DNA from: Glandiceps talaboti
Taxonomy: Eukaryota; Hemichordata; Enteropneusta; Spengelidae
Reading direction: 5' to 3'
NCBI RefSeq assembly: GCF_964340395.1
Contig: NC_135553.1
Span: 12,762,501 to 12,826,500 of the forward strand
Length of the DNA: 64,000 nucleotides
This document shows, piece after piece, positions 52,384 to 63,140 of this stretch (position 1 is its first letter; each line of letters starts with the position of its first letter). The notes beneath the pieces were generated by a model that saw only the letters and a program-made list of their open reading frames with translations, was not told where the DNA came from and ran no database searches. Made by a program: the position numbers and the translations under genes.

Positions 52384-52618
52384 TTTCTGAAATGTTTAAA
52401 ATGACATAACTTTCCCTGAATGTTTAAAATGTCAAAACTTTCCCGGTAATGTTTAAAATGACATAACTTTCCCTGAAATGTTTAAAATGTCAAAACTTTC
52501 CCGGAAATGTTTAAAATGACATAACTTTCCCTGAAATATTTAAAATGTCAAAACTTTCCTGGAAATGTTTAGAATGACATAACTTTCCCTGAAATGTTTA
52601 AATGACGCGTCTTTCCCT
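52384..52618. repeat. 29-bp minisatellite with alternating unit types
   Basis: About eight units alternate between a form ending gacataactttccctgaa and one ending gtcaaaactttcccggaa, each starting atgtttaaaat. This gives a 58-bp higher-order repeat. The last unit is degenerate (gacgcgtctttccctgac). Confidence 0.9.
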
Positions 52619-52992
52619 GACATTCCAAAATTTACATACACTATACTACCAGTGGAAACTAAAAAGTATTTGTAGCTATCACATAAAATGCCTTAATCTC
52701 ATGCAATTTACATTTTTCTCTTAAAACTTCCTGTCCAATTTTAGTATTATGCCAATGAAATTGTACAATTTCTGAAAGGCAAGTTTTAAAATGTGTATTG
52801 CCTTACACGAAAAAGTTCTTTTTAAAAAAATATGTCAGTAATTATCTGGTGATACTATGTAATCCAGAACCATTGACTTTAGAATACCAATTTTAGGTAC
52901 AGGACTTATAGTATGTATAAATACATATATATACATTCAGACAAAAGTTTAATTAAAAATACAAATTGCATTTTAGAAAATCTCTTGTCTCT

Positions 52993-53052
52993 ATGTATGT
53001 ATGTATGTATGTATGTATGTATGTATGTATGTATGTATGTATGTATGTATAA
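52993..53052. repeat. (GTAT)n microsatellite
   Basis: About 14 GTAT units. Confidence 0.95.
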
Positions 53053-53073
53053 ATATATACTATAAGCCTAAGG

Positions 53074-53402
53074 TAAAAAAAAATTGTTTGGTTCCAGTAA
53101 CCTGACCCAACCTAGTTCTTTACTTCCTACCCTAAATTTTTTTTGAGGCAATTTGAAGGAAAAACATATTGAAAAATCGAAACAATTTACAAAGTCACGC
53201 AAAAATAGTGACAATTGAAGATGTCATCACCTTGTGTACAGACCATATGGAAGGGCTCTAGACAAACAACGGGAAAAACATAACCTGTACCAGATCAAAA
53301 AAGTTACAAAATATATGTATATATATATGAAAAATACAATAAAAATCCTACTTACCCATCCTAATTTTAAATTGGGTTTATTGGAACCACACAATTTTTT
53401 TT
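53074..53402. mobile_element. MITE-like element with inverted ends
   Basis: The left end aaaaattgtttggttccagt is an inverted copy of the right end, which contains attggaaccacacaatttttt, with two or three mismatches. About 280 bp of AT-rich interior has no coding capacity. The target duplication is unclear. Confidence 0.6.
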
Positions 53403-54054
53403 TGAATTTGGCCTTATCAAAGGTAGTACTTAATTAATCTAGTCTCAATTATATTTGCTTTTTGCGATTTTTTAGTTAAAAATACAAATTGTATTGTAGA
53501 AAATCTTTTGTCTAAATATACATGTAGTGTTTTTACAGGCTAATATCAGATTACAATTAGAAGCAGTTATCCAGTGGAGCTGTAAAGAAGGCTGGTCTTT
53601 ATCATCCAGAATGACAAATGTTATTTAATCTGTATGACTCTGCTGATAAGACCGTAATAATCCTAGACTGTGGGATTCAAGCATTAGGGTTTAAGAAATC
53701 TGAACAGTACCCCAGGGCTTGAAATTAACATTTTTCTTTGGTAGTCCTAGTGGGGTACCACTTTCAGAAAACAGTAGCCCAAGGATGGTGACTAATTGTC
53801 TCATATTCCTCAACTGAAAACAGAGTTCCTCTATTGGAAATATGTGTGATATTAAAATTCTTTTATGTTTTGTAAATCTTCCTTTCTTTAAGTCATTACA
53901 TAATCAGTGGTGGCCTGAGCAGGCTACCAGCTACTTATTATGGTAGTCCCATCACAAGAATTGGTAGTCTGCGGACATGTGACTACTGTGAATTTCAAGC
54001 ACTGTACCCTTAATGCTACATGCATGCGAAGTTTCGATGTTCAGCTTCATGAAG
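53403..54054. other. No recognisable gene; intergenic 3' flank
   Basis: Sequence between the receptor gene and the convergent ADPRM gene. No supported features. Confidence 0.45.
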
Positions 54055-55377
54055 TTAAAATTCTATTTCCAAAGTGGGAGTTAAGCCAAACCCCCTCATG
54101 ACAACTTTGTTTGAGTAAACGTCAACAATTGCATAGGAATTACTGTCAGGTTCTACTTCAATTATGCCATCCATTAGAATGTGGTGTATGCCATGATCTG
54201 TGCCAAGACTGTATTCATGTTCATGTCCACAAAAATATGCTACTACACAGTTGTATTTGTGGATGATTTCCAACACTTCATCGTAGTTCCACTGTAAACA
54301 TATAGGACTTGAAGCTGATGGATGGATTGGTGTATGACCTGGAAAGATAAAGAATACATGTTGAGGTTTAGAATGACTCATTGACAGTGATGGCACTACA
54401 GCAATTAAATTAAAGGGTAGCCTAAAGTGTATGAGAATTTCAAATACAAAAGTTTTTTTTTTATATTTACACTTTCAATTCACTTCAAACTAAGTTATAT
54501 ACAGTGATCAATTTGAGCCGCCATTAGTTTTTGGTGGTTTTTTTTTTTATGTTATTGGCTAAATTCTATTGGGCAAGATTTGAAACACAACTCTGTTTGA
54601 AAATCTATTACATGAAGCATGCAACTCTATGAAAGTGATTATAAATCTCAGATGTAAAATATTTTCGGAGCAGCGAACTAAAAGTAACTCACCGAAGAGG
54701 ACGACTTTTTCTTCTTTGTCACAGGCACTCTGCAGAATACCATCCAACCACTGTAACTGACATTTTGACATGGCACCATTAAACTGTACAAATCTCCTAT
54801 CCAAACCTTGTAGTCCCTGTGGTGAATTCTTATCTTTATTTCTATTCTTCTTCTCCAGTATTGCTTTCGCCTGTTCATAAATAGAGCTTCCTTCCTCATA
54901 GCCAAGCATTGCAATATCGTAATTATCCAGCACAACAAAACGAAAACCTTCATGAGGGCTGAAGTCATAGTAACTATTTCTAAGTTGTGGTGAAGTCTGA
55001 GGACCACTGTATAAGTCACTCAGTAAGAGTTCATCTTTTTTGAAATTATAGACATCGTGATTGCCCAATACATGGTGGACTTTACCTGAGAATTTTCTGA
55101 ATTCATCAAGTACTGCATTCAATGCGGTCTTGCTGGTTTCCCTGCTTCCTTCATATAGATTTCGAGCATCAATTGTGTCTCCGAGGTTGACAACAAAGGA
55201 CACATCACTGGGATCTTGGTTCCAGGTCTGGACTGCATCTCTGAGAAGCTTCAAGGAAGACCTATAGTATCGCCATTTTGTTTGGGTGAAATTCATCTTG
55301 TTATCCGAGTCAGCATACTGCACGTCTGCTATAACACCAAAACTAAATCTTGGCTTGATCTTTTTTATAAGTGACAT
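54055..55377 (-). CDS. ADPRM: Manganese-dependent ADP-ribose/CDP-alcohol diphosphatase, 2 coding exons, 322 aa
   Basis: Coding exons 55377-54693 and 54338-54055 join in phase 1 with GT-AG borders. A calcineurin-type metallophosphatase fold is shown by ADVQ (17-20, the Asp-x-Gln form typical of ADPRM), GDTID (66-70), GNHD (105-108), GHTPIHP (229-235) and GHEHE (266-270). NSPQGL and VQFNGA in the middle match the family. Length is close to the human protein (342). The start is the ATG at 55377, just before FSFGVIADVQ. An acceptor at 55430/55431 puts an untranslated segment upstream, so a first non-coding exon lies further right. The enzyme hydrolyses ADP-ribose, CDP-choline/ethanolamine and cyclic ADP-ribose in the cytosol (family knowledge). 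A 113-residue overlapping frame in the same exon is a shadow. Confidence 0.93.
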
Positions 55378-55430
55378 GACTATGAACTTCACTTGTTGAA
55401 GACTGTAGCCCTCTTTTAGTTGAATCAAGT

Positions 55431-57135
55431 CTGAAATGGAAATGTAAACATATAATGAAGTCAAGTTTTGGCGGCATACAGAGAGGACAGGGTCTTACAA
55501 GTGTAGAAGTTTTGTCATAAGTGCAATTATTATCAGTAGTAGGTGGACTTACATCTATGTTGCTTTTGTGTCACAATACTGAATAGTCCACCACTGGATA
55601 TTAGCACCTTCATATACCTTTGCATTGGAGTACTGACACAGTGACACTTCCACTAAACAAAGATGTGTCCAACATAATGAAGATATGCAAATGCATGTCA
55701 GAGAGTAAAAACAAAAGACAATACAGTGGTGAACAATGGAAAAACCTCCAAAGGTGACAATGGGTTCTTTTAAATATTACTATATTGTTTCTTTGATTCA
55801 TCTATTTCAGAAAGCATATGTGGCACAAACTGAGATGCAAGAAAAATTCAAACAAACTCTGATCATCAATTGCACTACTCATGGACCTTGACAGGGACAT
55901 AAAGTATTAAAACTTTATAACTGCATTCTGTTGACACAAGTCAAGTAATTACTAATTTTCTGATACAAATAATGGAAAATCATTTAAAAAGAAATATTTA
56001 AATGTAGTTAGTCTCTAGAGCAGTAGACAGTTTTTCATTTGCAAGTGCATGTGATGCTAATATAATATATCACATTGTAAAGGGTGATTCAAGTACAAAG
56101 TCCTACCCCATTGTATACATTTTGTATTTACATAATTTTCATTGCTATAGCGATAATAATTTTCATTTGCAAAATTCAAAACAACACCGAAACTTCTAAT
56201 ATTAATTTTCATATATATACTGATCATGAGTTTGTTTTATGAAGTTGTAATTGCAGTGAATGCGATATTGTTGATGACAAAAACCAATGGGTTTAAAAGA
56301 CCAGGGTTCCGATCCAATATCTTATCACTGTGGAGCCATGAGGATTACATAGCATTATTCTTTTGTTCTGGGCCAACTTTTTCTATAGTTTTGTCAGACA
56401 AATGTTCTTTCACACCTACAATTTCACCCCCTCCCATTTCTTGTCTGTTAATATATGCTATGGACTGAGACCGGGGACCAGGTCATGATCAATTCATATT
56501 CTGAGTAATATGTATGCTAGTAATAGCTTGAGCTCCCAAACAGCACATTCTCCGTATTTTCTCAGACACGTGTACCTCACCGGAGCGTATGATCTATGAA
56601 TTAGAGCTAGTTACAGGTACATGAGATGTATTATATTAGTGCACTGAAGTCATTTGTAGTTATCATGGATGTTGTTTACCTGATGTCCTCAGCTCGCTGT
56701 TGTCACAGTCGTCACGTCACTTGAACAGATACTATTATCACAATCAAGTAGACATGAGCTTTACGTTCATTATAGAACACGCCGAGTATTCACTATACGA
56801 TTAATAAGACCATTTCTACTTCTGTTTTGTGGAGATTTTCTTCACCGGTGCAGTTTCAGTCCGAAGGAATACAAATTCAGCGTTGAAATGTTTCCCATTC
56901 TCACTACAGAGGGCGTACTGCACAAGAGCAAAGTATCAAAACAAACAAATATCAGACGACGCAGAATCAAAGTGACGATCTCTGTGGCTGACACATTTCT
57001 TGTCAAATCTCTAAATAAGGTACAACACAAAAAATCCAACGACAAGAAAAGAAGAGAAACAGATAGCGACGATTAAATAGCAACATTGGGTAGATCCGAC
57101 GAACGCACAGCGTAACGATTGGAAAGTAGGTGAAA
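55431..57135. other. Upstream region between divergent ADPRM and GST-like genes
   Basis: No conserved coding sequence. The stretch from about 56660 to 57135 is richer in CpG than its surroundings and probably contains the promoter of the plus-strand gene at 57136; this is inference. Confidence 0.4.
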
Positions 57136-57331
57136 ATGGCGGATGTTGACGCAGAAGTTATCAACGCTACTGCAATCGGCCTATGTGCAGGGATAATCGG
57201 CGGCGTGGCGATAACTTTAGGAGGTGTTGCACTTGTGAAATACTACAGAAGAAGGTCCAAGAAACCTAAAAGTCTGAAGTTGTATCACAGCTTTCCTTTC
57301 CGATCAGTGAGATGTGCATGGCTTGTGAAAG
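57136..57331 (+). CDS. First exon of a membrane-anchored glutathione S-transferase-like protein (partial)
   Basis: ATG at 57136 (aaaATGGCG) opens a 65-codon exon ending at a donor (AAAG|GTTAGT). Residues 12-36 form a hydrophobic Gly/Ile/Val-rich segment, predicted to be a single membrane anchor, followed by the basic YYRRRSKK. Residues 46-65 (KSLKLYHSFPFRSVRCAWLV) fit the first beta-alpha of the thioredoxin-like N domain of GSTs, where S/R-S-x-R follows the first strand. The rest of the domain must be in later exons, which I could not find before the right edge. The intron is filled with transposons. The GST assignment rests on about 20 residues; a different thioredoxin-fold protein is possible. 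Confidence 0.55.
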
Positions 57332-57367
57332 GTTAGTGACCACAGGCACTTGAATCAATCTGTTATA

Positions 57368-57756
57368 ACTGTGCAGTGACTGTAACGTACTCGCTTAGTA
57401 CACATGTATACGCTACAACAAGACAAGAGCAGCAGCAGCAAAACAACAACAAATAATGATATTCAGATAAAGATTGATTCAAATGCTTGTGTTAATGACT
57501 ACGTACATTGTATACTTTATATAAAAAAGTTGTATTTATGACTGACTAAATGATAAAGCTTTCTAGTCAATCATTTAGTCAGTCATAAATACAACTTTTT
57601 TATATAAAGTATACAATGTACGTAGTCATTAACACAAGCATTTGAATCAATCTTTATCTGAATATCATTATTTGTTGTTGTTTTGCTGCTGCTGCTCTTG
57701 TCTTGTTGTAGCGTATACATGTGTACTAAGCGAGTACGTTACAGTCACTGCACAGT
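57368..57756. repeat. Near-perfect hairpin: 187-bp arms, 15-nt loop
   Basis: 57368-57554 is the reverse complement of 57570-57756, with no mismatch found by eye. The loop is 57555-57569. The 14 nt gctttctagtcaat around the loop (57558-57571) recur at 57766-57779, just past the right arm, as expected for a template-switch event. No coding content. A (CAG)4 patch lies in each arm. Confidence 0.9.
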
Positions 57757-57773
57757 GCACAGTGTGCTTTCTA

Positions 57774-58205
57774 GTCAATTGGACCCCTCGTCAATTGGAC
57801 CCTAGTCAATTGGACCCCTAATCAAATGAACCCTCGCCGTAACCAATGTAAGTTGTTCAGGGATATTCGAAATATTATTATTAAGAAATAGATAGCACAA
57901 ATACGAGTGTAGTCTGTTTGGGTGTGGGAAAGGTATCCACCGTAACATTAACAAGAGTAAAGTGTAGAACGGGAACAGTCTTGCGCTGGAGTCTTGCGAA
58001 CCATGCACCCACGTGGGTTAACGAACTACAGATTCACGGTGTGCATTAAATGAGACCAAACTTTATCGTGTGCAAGCAGGATTATATTTTACCCACAGTT
58101 TAACCCAAACTTTTATCCAATTCACCAGTTGCAATTGATAAATTTCCTTGCCTCAGGCAAGGGTTCATTTGGTTAGGGGTCCAATTGACGAGGGGTCCAA
58201 TTGAC
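57774..58205. mobile_element. 432-bp element with complex terminal inverted repeats
   Basis: The left end has gtcaattggacccctcg followed by further gtcaattggacc units and then cctaatcaaatgaaccct. The right end is the inverse of the same series (agggttcatttggttagg, then two ccaattgac units). The left end has one extra 15-bp unit. No transposase is encoded. No clear target duplication was found, and the element is nested inside the composite MITE. Confidence 0.65.
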
Positions 58206-58452
58206 CTGTTTCCAATGATAAAATATATACAGACTGATTCACCTGCAAGCACAGGTACTCGAATCAATCTGTAGGATTTTTAAACAAAATGTATAGTGAA
58301 TAACTACTACACTATAATTAAAAAAAAAGATCATACAGATTGATTTGAGTGCCTGTGTCTGCAAGTGCCTTTGTTAGTGATAAATCTTCATAGACAACAT
58401 TTGGCTATGTAGCTATATGTAGTTGCAATAGTGTTGTGATTCTCCCAAGTTT

Positions 58453-58972
58453 ACATCCCAATAATAGACTCATCTAGATAACAACGTACCGCATTAATCA
58501 GCGTTCTATATTGTATTGCTCAACTTGGCCGACGGCCTATATGGAGTTTTCCTAGCCTTATCGATGTGTAGAATTTCACACACGGATGTAAACAACTGAC
58601 TTTCAAAATTCCGACCCTGATCAGTAAAAATCCTGAATAGACACCCGAAATGTGCGAAAAATTTGTTTACTGAAGCTTGAGCCATGGCTTCTGTGGTTTG
58701 TGAACTCAAAGGGATGCATTCAACCCATTTAGTGAATTGATCAACCATCATCAACACATATTCATGACCCCTAGCGGTCTTAGGTAGCAGTCCCAAAAAG
58801 TCAAGGTGTACCAGTTCCATGGGTGAACCTGCATGGTAGGAAGTCATAGGACACTTTGGGTGTTTCCTGGAACGTTCATTACGGTTACAAGCTGAACACT
58901 CTACCACAAAACGATGGACTGACTGCCTGAGACATGCCATACCAATAGAACCATTCTTTCATTTTCGCTTTA
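58453..58972 (-). pseudogene. Ty3/Gypsy-type integrase core, broken
   Basis: The minus-strand frame encodes a zinc-finger CxxC (CSACN), then a retroviral-type integrase core with HLDFLG (first Asp), YVLMMVDQFTKW, and TDQGRNF (second Asp). The catalytic Glu region is lost: a small deletion shifts the frame right after YRPSA. A second frameshift lies near 58930, just upstream of the first CxxC. The remaining 3' part is truncated at about 58453. This is the right-hand continuation of the fragment at 62342-62515, from which it is separated by the hAT insertion. It is a dead relic; family-level assignment is to Metaviridae-like LTR retrotransposons. Confidence 0.8.
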
Positions 58973-59017
58973 GTACGAGCAGGGTTCTCCACAGACTTAA
59001 TCTTGTGGTGGACAATC

Positions 59018-59105
59018 ATTAATATTCATGAAGTAATTAATATTCATAACATCATTAATATTCATGATTTAATTAATATTCATGATTAATTAATGTTAAT
59101 GATTC
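59018..59105. repeat. Subterminal 18-bp repeats of the hAT element
   Basis: attaatattcatgaagta, attaatattcataacatc and attaatattcatgattta follow in exact 18-bp steps from 59018, with a degenerate fourth and fifth unit. They begin 37 bp from the transposon end. hAT elements often carry subterminal repeats that bind transposase; that role is inferred. Confidence 0.85.
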
Positions 59106-59566
59106 AACTTCTATGTTAATTTCAAACTGACACATTGTTTACTGATACACACCAGTGTTTATCAATGCACATACACAACACTACTTAAGTTCATACACTA
59201 CACAAACTTATGGTTTTATGGTTGATAATTTGTCTTGCTTTTCTACACAAGTTTATTTTAAAGACATTCTAGTAATTCTACTAATGTGCAGGATACAGTA
59301 CTGGTTTGAAATAAAAGGACTGATTAATAAAAAAAAATAATGCTCACAATTCAACTTCTATATGACTTCCAGTGCATATACACACACCACAGTATTGATT
59401 TGAAATGCAATGACTGATTAATAAAATAAATGACTGCTTAATAAAATAAATATCATGACTGACTGACTGACTGTAAATACTGGGTTAACTGTAAATGTTC
59501 AAAGTTACTGTTCAAATTTTAAAATTAAGTTCAAGTTCACCCTCCATCATTATCAGCTCAAGTTCA

Positions 59567-61663
59567 TTACTTTGAATGGCACGAAATCCGAATGCGACGA
59601 TTCTTCACACCAGCCCACCGTTGAACTGCAGCTGGATAATCATAACTGTCCACTGAAGGACCGTCAGTGGCAATCCTCACTAAACTGTCAAGTGAGGCTT
59701 CATTCAGGCGATTGCGTGGCAATGTTTTAATTAACTTCAACTGGGAAAATGTTCTTTCGCTATCAGCAGTGTGACAGGGGAGAACGCGATAAACTTTGGC
59801 AAGTTGTGTTACTCTTGGAAATGCAAAAGTGAGTGACGGCGTTATACACAGATGGTTGACGATGTAGTCGGATGTCACGTCTGGCTGTTTTAAAATGGTA
59901 TCTCTGGCGTAGACCCGGAACCCGTTCCACTCGTTGACGACGTCTGCTACATCTTCTTTTGGAAGAAAGTGTTGTGACAGTGTTCTCACATCGTCGCTGG
60001 CATCGGAACTAAGATTATGAAAATCGAAGATGCTAAACTTGCCTAGAATGCCTGTATCTTCATCTGGGAACCGTTGTTCAATGTTAGAGATTATGGTGTC
60101 TATGTATTTTTCGCGGATATGACGCTGGAAGAAATCTTCATCGTCGCCACGTTTTTTTACCGTTATATCTGCCTGGTGAACCTTTTGAAGGAATTCGGGT
60201 AAGTCGTGTAGATTTGCTCCGTCCCTGGTCTTCATGTCGTTCAAGCAGGACTTCACTAATGGCTTGACTTGACTGTACTCGAACTTTTTCGCTTGAAATG
60301 CCTTCGATAGTCTGCTTACATGTGGAAGCAGGTCACACAGCAGCAACATCGATGCGATGAAACGCCAGGATGACAGGAGAGCTTGAAGACCAACGGCTTT
60401 GGCGTCGCCCCGTTCTTCTCCCTCACAATCAAGACTCAGAACAACACTGACAAAAGTGTTCTTCAACCGGGTGACTGATTGTTCAATACTGAGCCATCTC
60501 GTTGACGACGGTTCGATTGGTCGTAGTTGTTTTTCTTGTAGTAGATTTGACTGGATCGTGAGAAGGCCCGCCATACGTACTGTGCTGTTATTGAAAAAGT
60601 CATACAGCTGCCTGAGGATTGATGTGAACTTTTTCACGTAAGGGACTGCATTCGCTGCCTGTACAGCTGCCAACTGGAGACGGTGTGCATGGCAGTGGAT
60701 ACCAATAGCTGTCTCGGCAATGTTCTGTAATCTCTTCACGACCCCAGAATGTTTACCAGTCATAACACTGGCGCCATCTGTCCCAATTCCAACCAAACTA
60801 TCGAGTTCGACTTCCTTCTCACGCAGATAAGATGACACGTGATTGGTAATATACACTCGGCATTCAGGGTCACGGCCAGGTCACCACGTGGTTTCAGTGG
60901 TTCGATCATCTTTAGAAATCTAACTGTCAGATGCCCGTTTTCGTCCAAATATCTACAGTTCAAAGTCAATTGTTCACTGGTACAGACATCTGTTGTTTCA
61001 TCAAGCATAATGGAATAAAATTCTGATTTCTTCAACTCAGTGATCGTCTTCTCTTCTAAAATTGATGGCAGGATATACAGCATTTCTTGGATAGATCGTT
61101 CACCCGTGTATGTTACGTTCTTACAAACATTCAGCTGTTGCTTGATTGATAAACCGAGTTGAGTCAGGAGATCGAGGGTTGGTTCAAAATTTGTTGTGTG
61201 TGGTATTCGACGTTTTGCTAGGAAGTATAGAACAGTGAAGGCTGATGTGATTGCGTCATTAGCTATTTCTGGATTGATAACTTCGCCGATGTTTTGACTT
61301 GACAGTGACTGAAGTTCGAATTTGATGGTATCTTTATGAGCTGCGGTTTGTTCGTGATCTTTGATGCTACTCAATCTGATTCTCTTGCACGGATATCGTT
61401 CCAGGTACCACGATCATATGGGCGCATGTTGTATTTCTGACATAAACGACAGAACATTGCAAAAGTATAACCATTCGCGTCCTCTCATCCATTCATTTCG
61501 GAATGACGCGGACTGTTTGGGAGTGTACTGTATACCCCTGTCAGTGACTTCGCTGTCTAGCTTGGCCTTCTTGACTTCACTTCTCGGCAGTTCTGTTGGA
61601 ACTTGGTTTTCTTCATCGTTATTCTTCCGTTTACGGTTGAGTCATGTACTTGAAAAGCGACAT
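59567..61663 (-). pseudogene. hAT transposase (ZNF862/DUF4371-like), frameshifted
   Basis: The likely start is the ATG at 61663 (ACCACCATGTCG). A zinc-finger region (FCRLC, later DHEQTAAH) is followed by a DUF4371-like RNase H fold (MLDETTDVC around 61010; GIGTDGASVMTGKHSG around 60780). The hAT dimerisation region lies near the C-terminus (SERTFSQLKLIKTLPRNRL). The frame is broken at about 61640, 61465, 61395 and 60870, giving two large remaining blocks (61374-60760 and 60856-59567). Full length would be about 700 residues, as is normal for this clade. With these breaks it is not expected to give a full-length active transposase, unless some are sequencing errors. Confidence 0.88.
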
Positions 61664-62341
61664 GGTGGTGTTCTCTGTCAGGTTAGAAGTGGTACTGGAC
61701 GAGATTTTTTTTTTATGCACATGGCCACTGCAGAAATTATTTCAGTGATAATGTTTCAAATTAAAGTTATTATTCAACTTCACAAAATGATCGACTCGGC
61801 AACACTGTGTTTTCTTTAATGTTATTTTATTCTTAATATCACGTATTTCACACCATCACAGTGCTTGCATTGTTGGTTCATGTTCAACGTACACACGATA
61901 GAAAGACAGTGATAGTATTTGTATGGGCGGCACTTTTAAATGATGTTTGACAGTGAAACACTACAACTCTTTTGTCGCGGCTTTTACCGACCGACTTTAG
62001 CGGTCTTTGTATCAGATCTGAACGACAAAGCATCGTGTTAGTTGCTTTTGTTTTCGCAATGCAAAGAGTCCGTCTAAGTGTTAATGAATTATTGTCCACC
62101 ATTGATAAGTCCCCCACCCCTGTCGCATCACATAATAGAATGAAACAAACAAAAAACGTGACTTTGGCAATGGCAAATGTTTAAAACGGAGCTACAGTAT
62201 TTGAAAACAAATTCAGATGGGCGGCAAGTTTTAACAATGGAACAATAGAACTGGACGCAAGCTTTTTGTGGTGGCTTTTTCCTTCGAGACGTGGACGGGA
62301 GCACCCACTGTGATCCACCGTGTGGAGAACCCTGTACGAGC

Positions 62342-62515
62342 TACTCCCTGATGACCAGATGTAGGAATGTTATGATTCAATTCTAACACTTCCCTTTGCA
62401 TTGAAACTGGAACTACTATTAATTTCACAGTCCCTTCGCACTTCCAAAGAACACTATCTTGTAGACAGAACTGATCCGGTTTTTCATTCTGACACCAATG
62501 TTGTGATTCTCCCAA
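62342..62515 (-). pseudogene. Ty3/Gypsy integrase zinc-binding domain fragment
   Basis: The minus-strand frame contains LNHNIPTSGHQGVAR, the HxxxxxxxHxG histidine pair of the H2C2 integrase zinc-binding domain, preceded by a linker (LGESQHWCQN). It is cut by the hAT at 62341. The target duplication falls in the Ala-Arg-Thr codons. Its core continues at 58972. Confidence 0.75.
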
Positions 62516-62517
62516 GT

Positions 62518-63140
62518 CTCTAATCTTGTCAGGGATGGCTGGGTCGACTTTGGATAATCACAAGCAGAAATATTACAGTACACTGAATGTACTTACACGA
62601 GTGATAAGCAGCTCCGGCGACGCACAGTACTTCCTCCATATGGAGAGGGATAACCTCAGCTTCTGGTAGCTAGATGAGACGGTATAACACCAATTTGACG
62701 TCTTCTGTAAAGATACACCGCACCATGTAGTTTCCAATACAACTTCCAAGTGGGTCTGTATTCACCAATAACGGATAATAACGTCCTTCTTGCCGTGGGT
62801 AAGATATCAAGTATTTAGTACCAATAATACATGTGTTTCCAGTAACAAGTATAGTTTCCAACTGCGGGCCAAACGTCTTGAGACCACGAGGGCCTTCGCT
62901 GTTGGTAATTCCGGTTGGGAGAGAACTTTACTACCATATAAGGAGAGTCCAACATCCAACCAAAGGTCGTCCCCTAGAGGTCACAGCTGACATGATTGAC
63001 AGGATGTCTCTCACACGAGGACAAGTTACACTCAATGTGAAAGGCTATTTCACAACACTCTCCCCAACTTTATTTTTGGGAGGTTAACCCCGGGGTCCCA
63101 TTGATTTAACCCAGATTAAAGTACCAATAATTGATGTACA
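62518..63140 (-). pseudogene. Degenerate retroelement pol-like segment
   Basis: A minus-strand frame around 62861-62670 (IGTKYLISYPRQEGRYYPLL to VRCIFTEDVKLVLYR), followed past a stop by PEAEVIPLHMEEV, resembles the linker between protease and reverse transcriptase of Gypsy polyproteins. No protease or reverse transcriptase motifs are visible. The assignment is weak and rests on position and pattern. Confidence 0.3.

Larger units (their letters stand above)
57340..58372. mobile_element. Composite MITE with 8-bp target duplication at a splice donor
   Basis: The exact 8-mer gttagtga flanks the region (57332-57339 and 58373-58380). The left end contains caggcacttgaatcaatctg and the right end carries the inverse, cagattgatttgagtgcctg, so the ends are terminal inverted repeats. 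Eight-bp duplications are typical of hAT elements. The interior is rearranged: a 187-bp hairpin and a separate 432-bp inverted-repeat element lie inside, and a smaller fold-back copy of the same terminal motif occupies 58237-58372. Confidence 0.65.
58981..62333 (-). mobile_element. hAT DNA transposon, 3353 bp, with 8-bp target duplication
   Basis: The flanking 8-mer gtacgagc is exact on both sides (58973-58980 and 62334-62341). The terminal inverted repeats start agggttctccaca (13 bp, perfect) and continue with weaker similarity (gtggtgga-type). The element encodes a hAT transposase on the minus strand. It inserted into a Gypsy integrase gene, so it is younger than that copy. The target duplication is uncorrupted, which suggests a fairly recent insertion, although the transposase has frameshifts. 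Confidence 0.92.

Noticed and set aside
52384-52618. CRISPR-like array
   Set aside because: Repeats are contiguous, with no unique spacers, in a eukaryotic genome; it is a minisatellite.
54678-55019. 113-codon frame overlapping ADPRM
   Set aside because: Out-of-frame shadow of the ADPRM exon; the real frame carries all the metallophosphatase motifs.
61361-61819. 152-codon plus-strand frame
   Set aside because: Antisense of the hAT transposase N-terminus.
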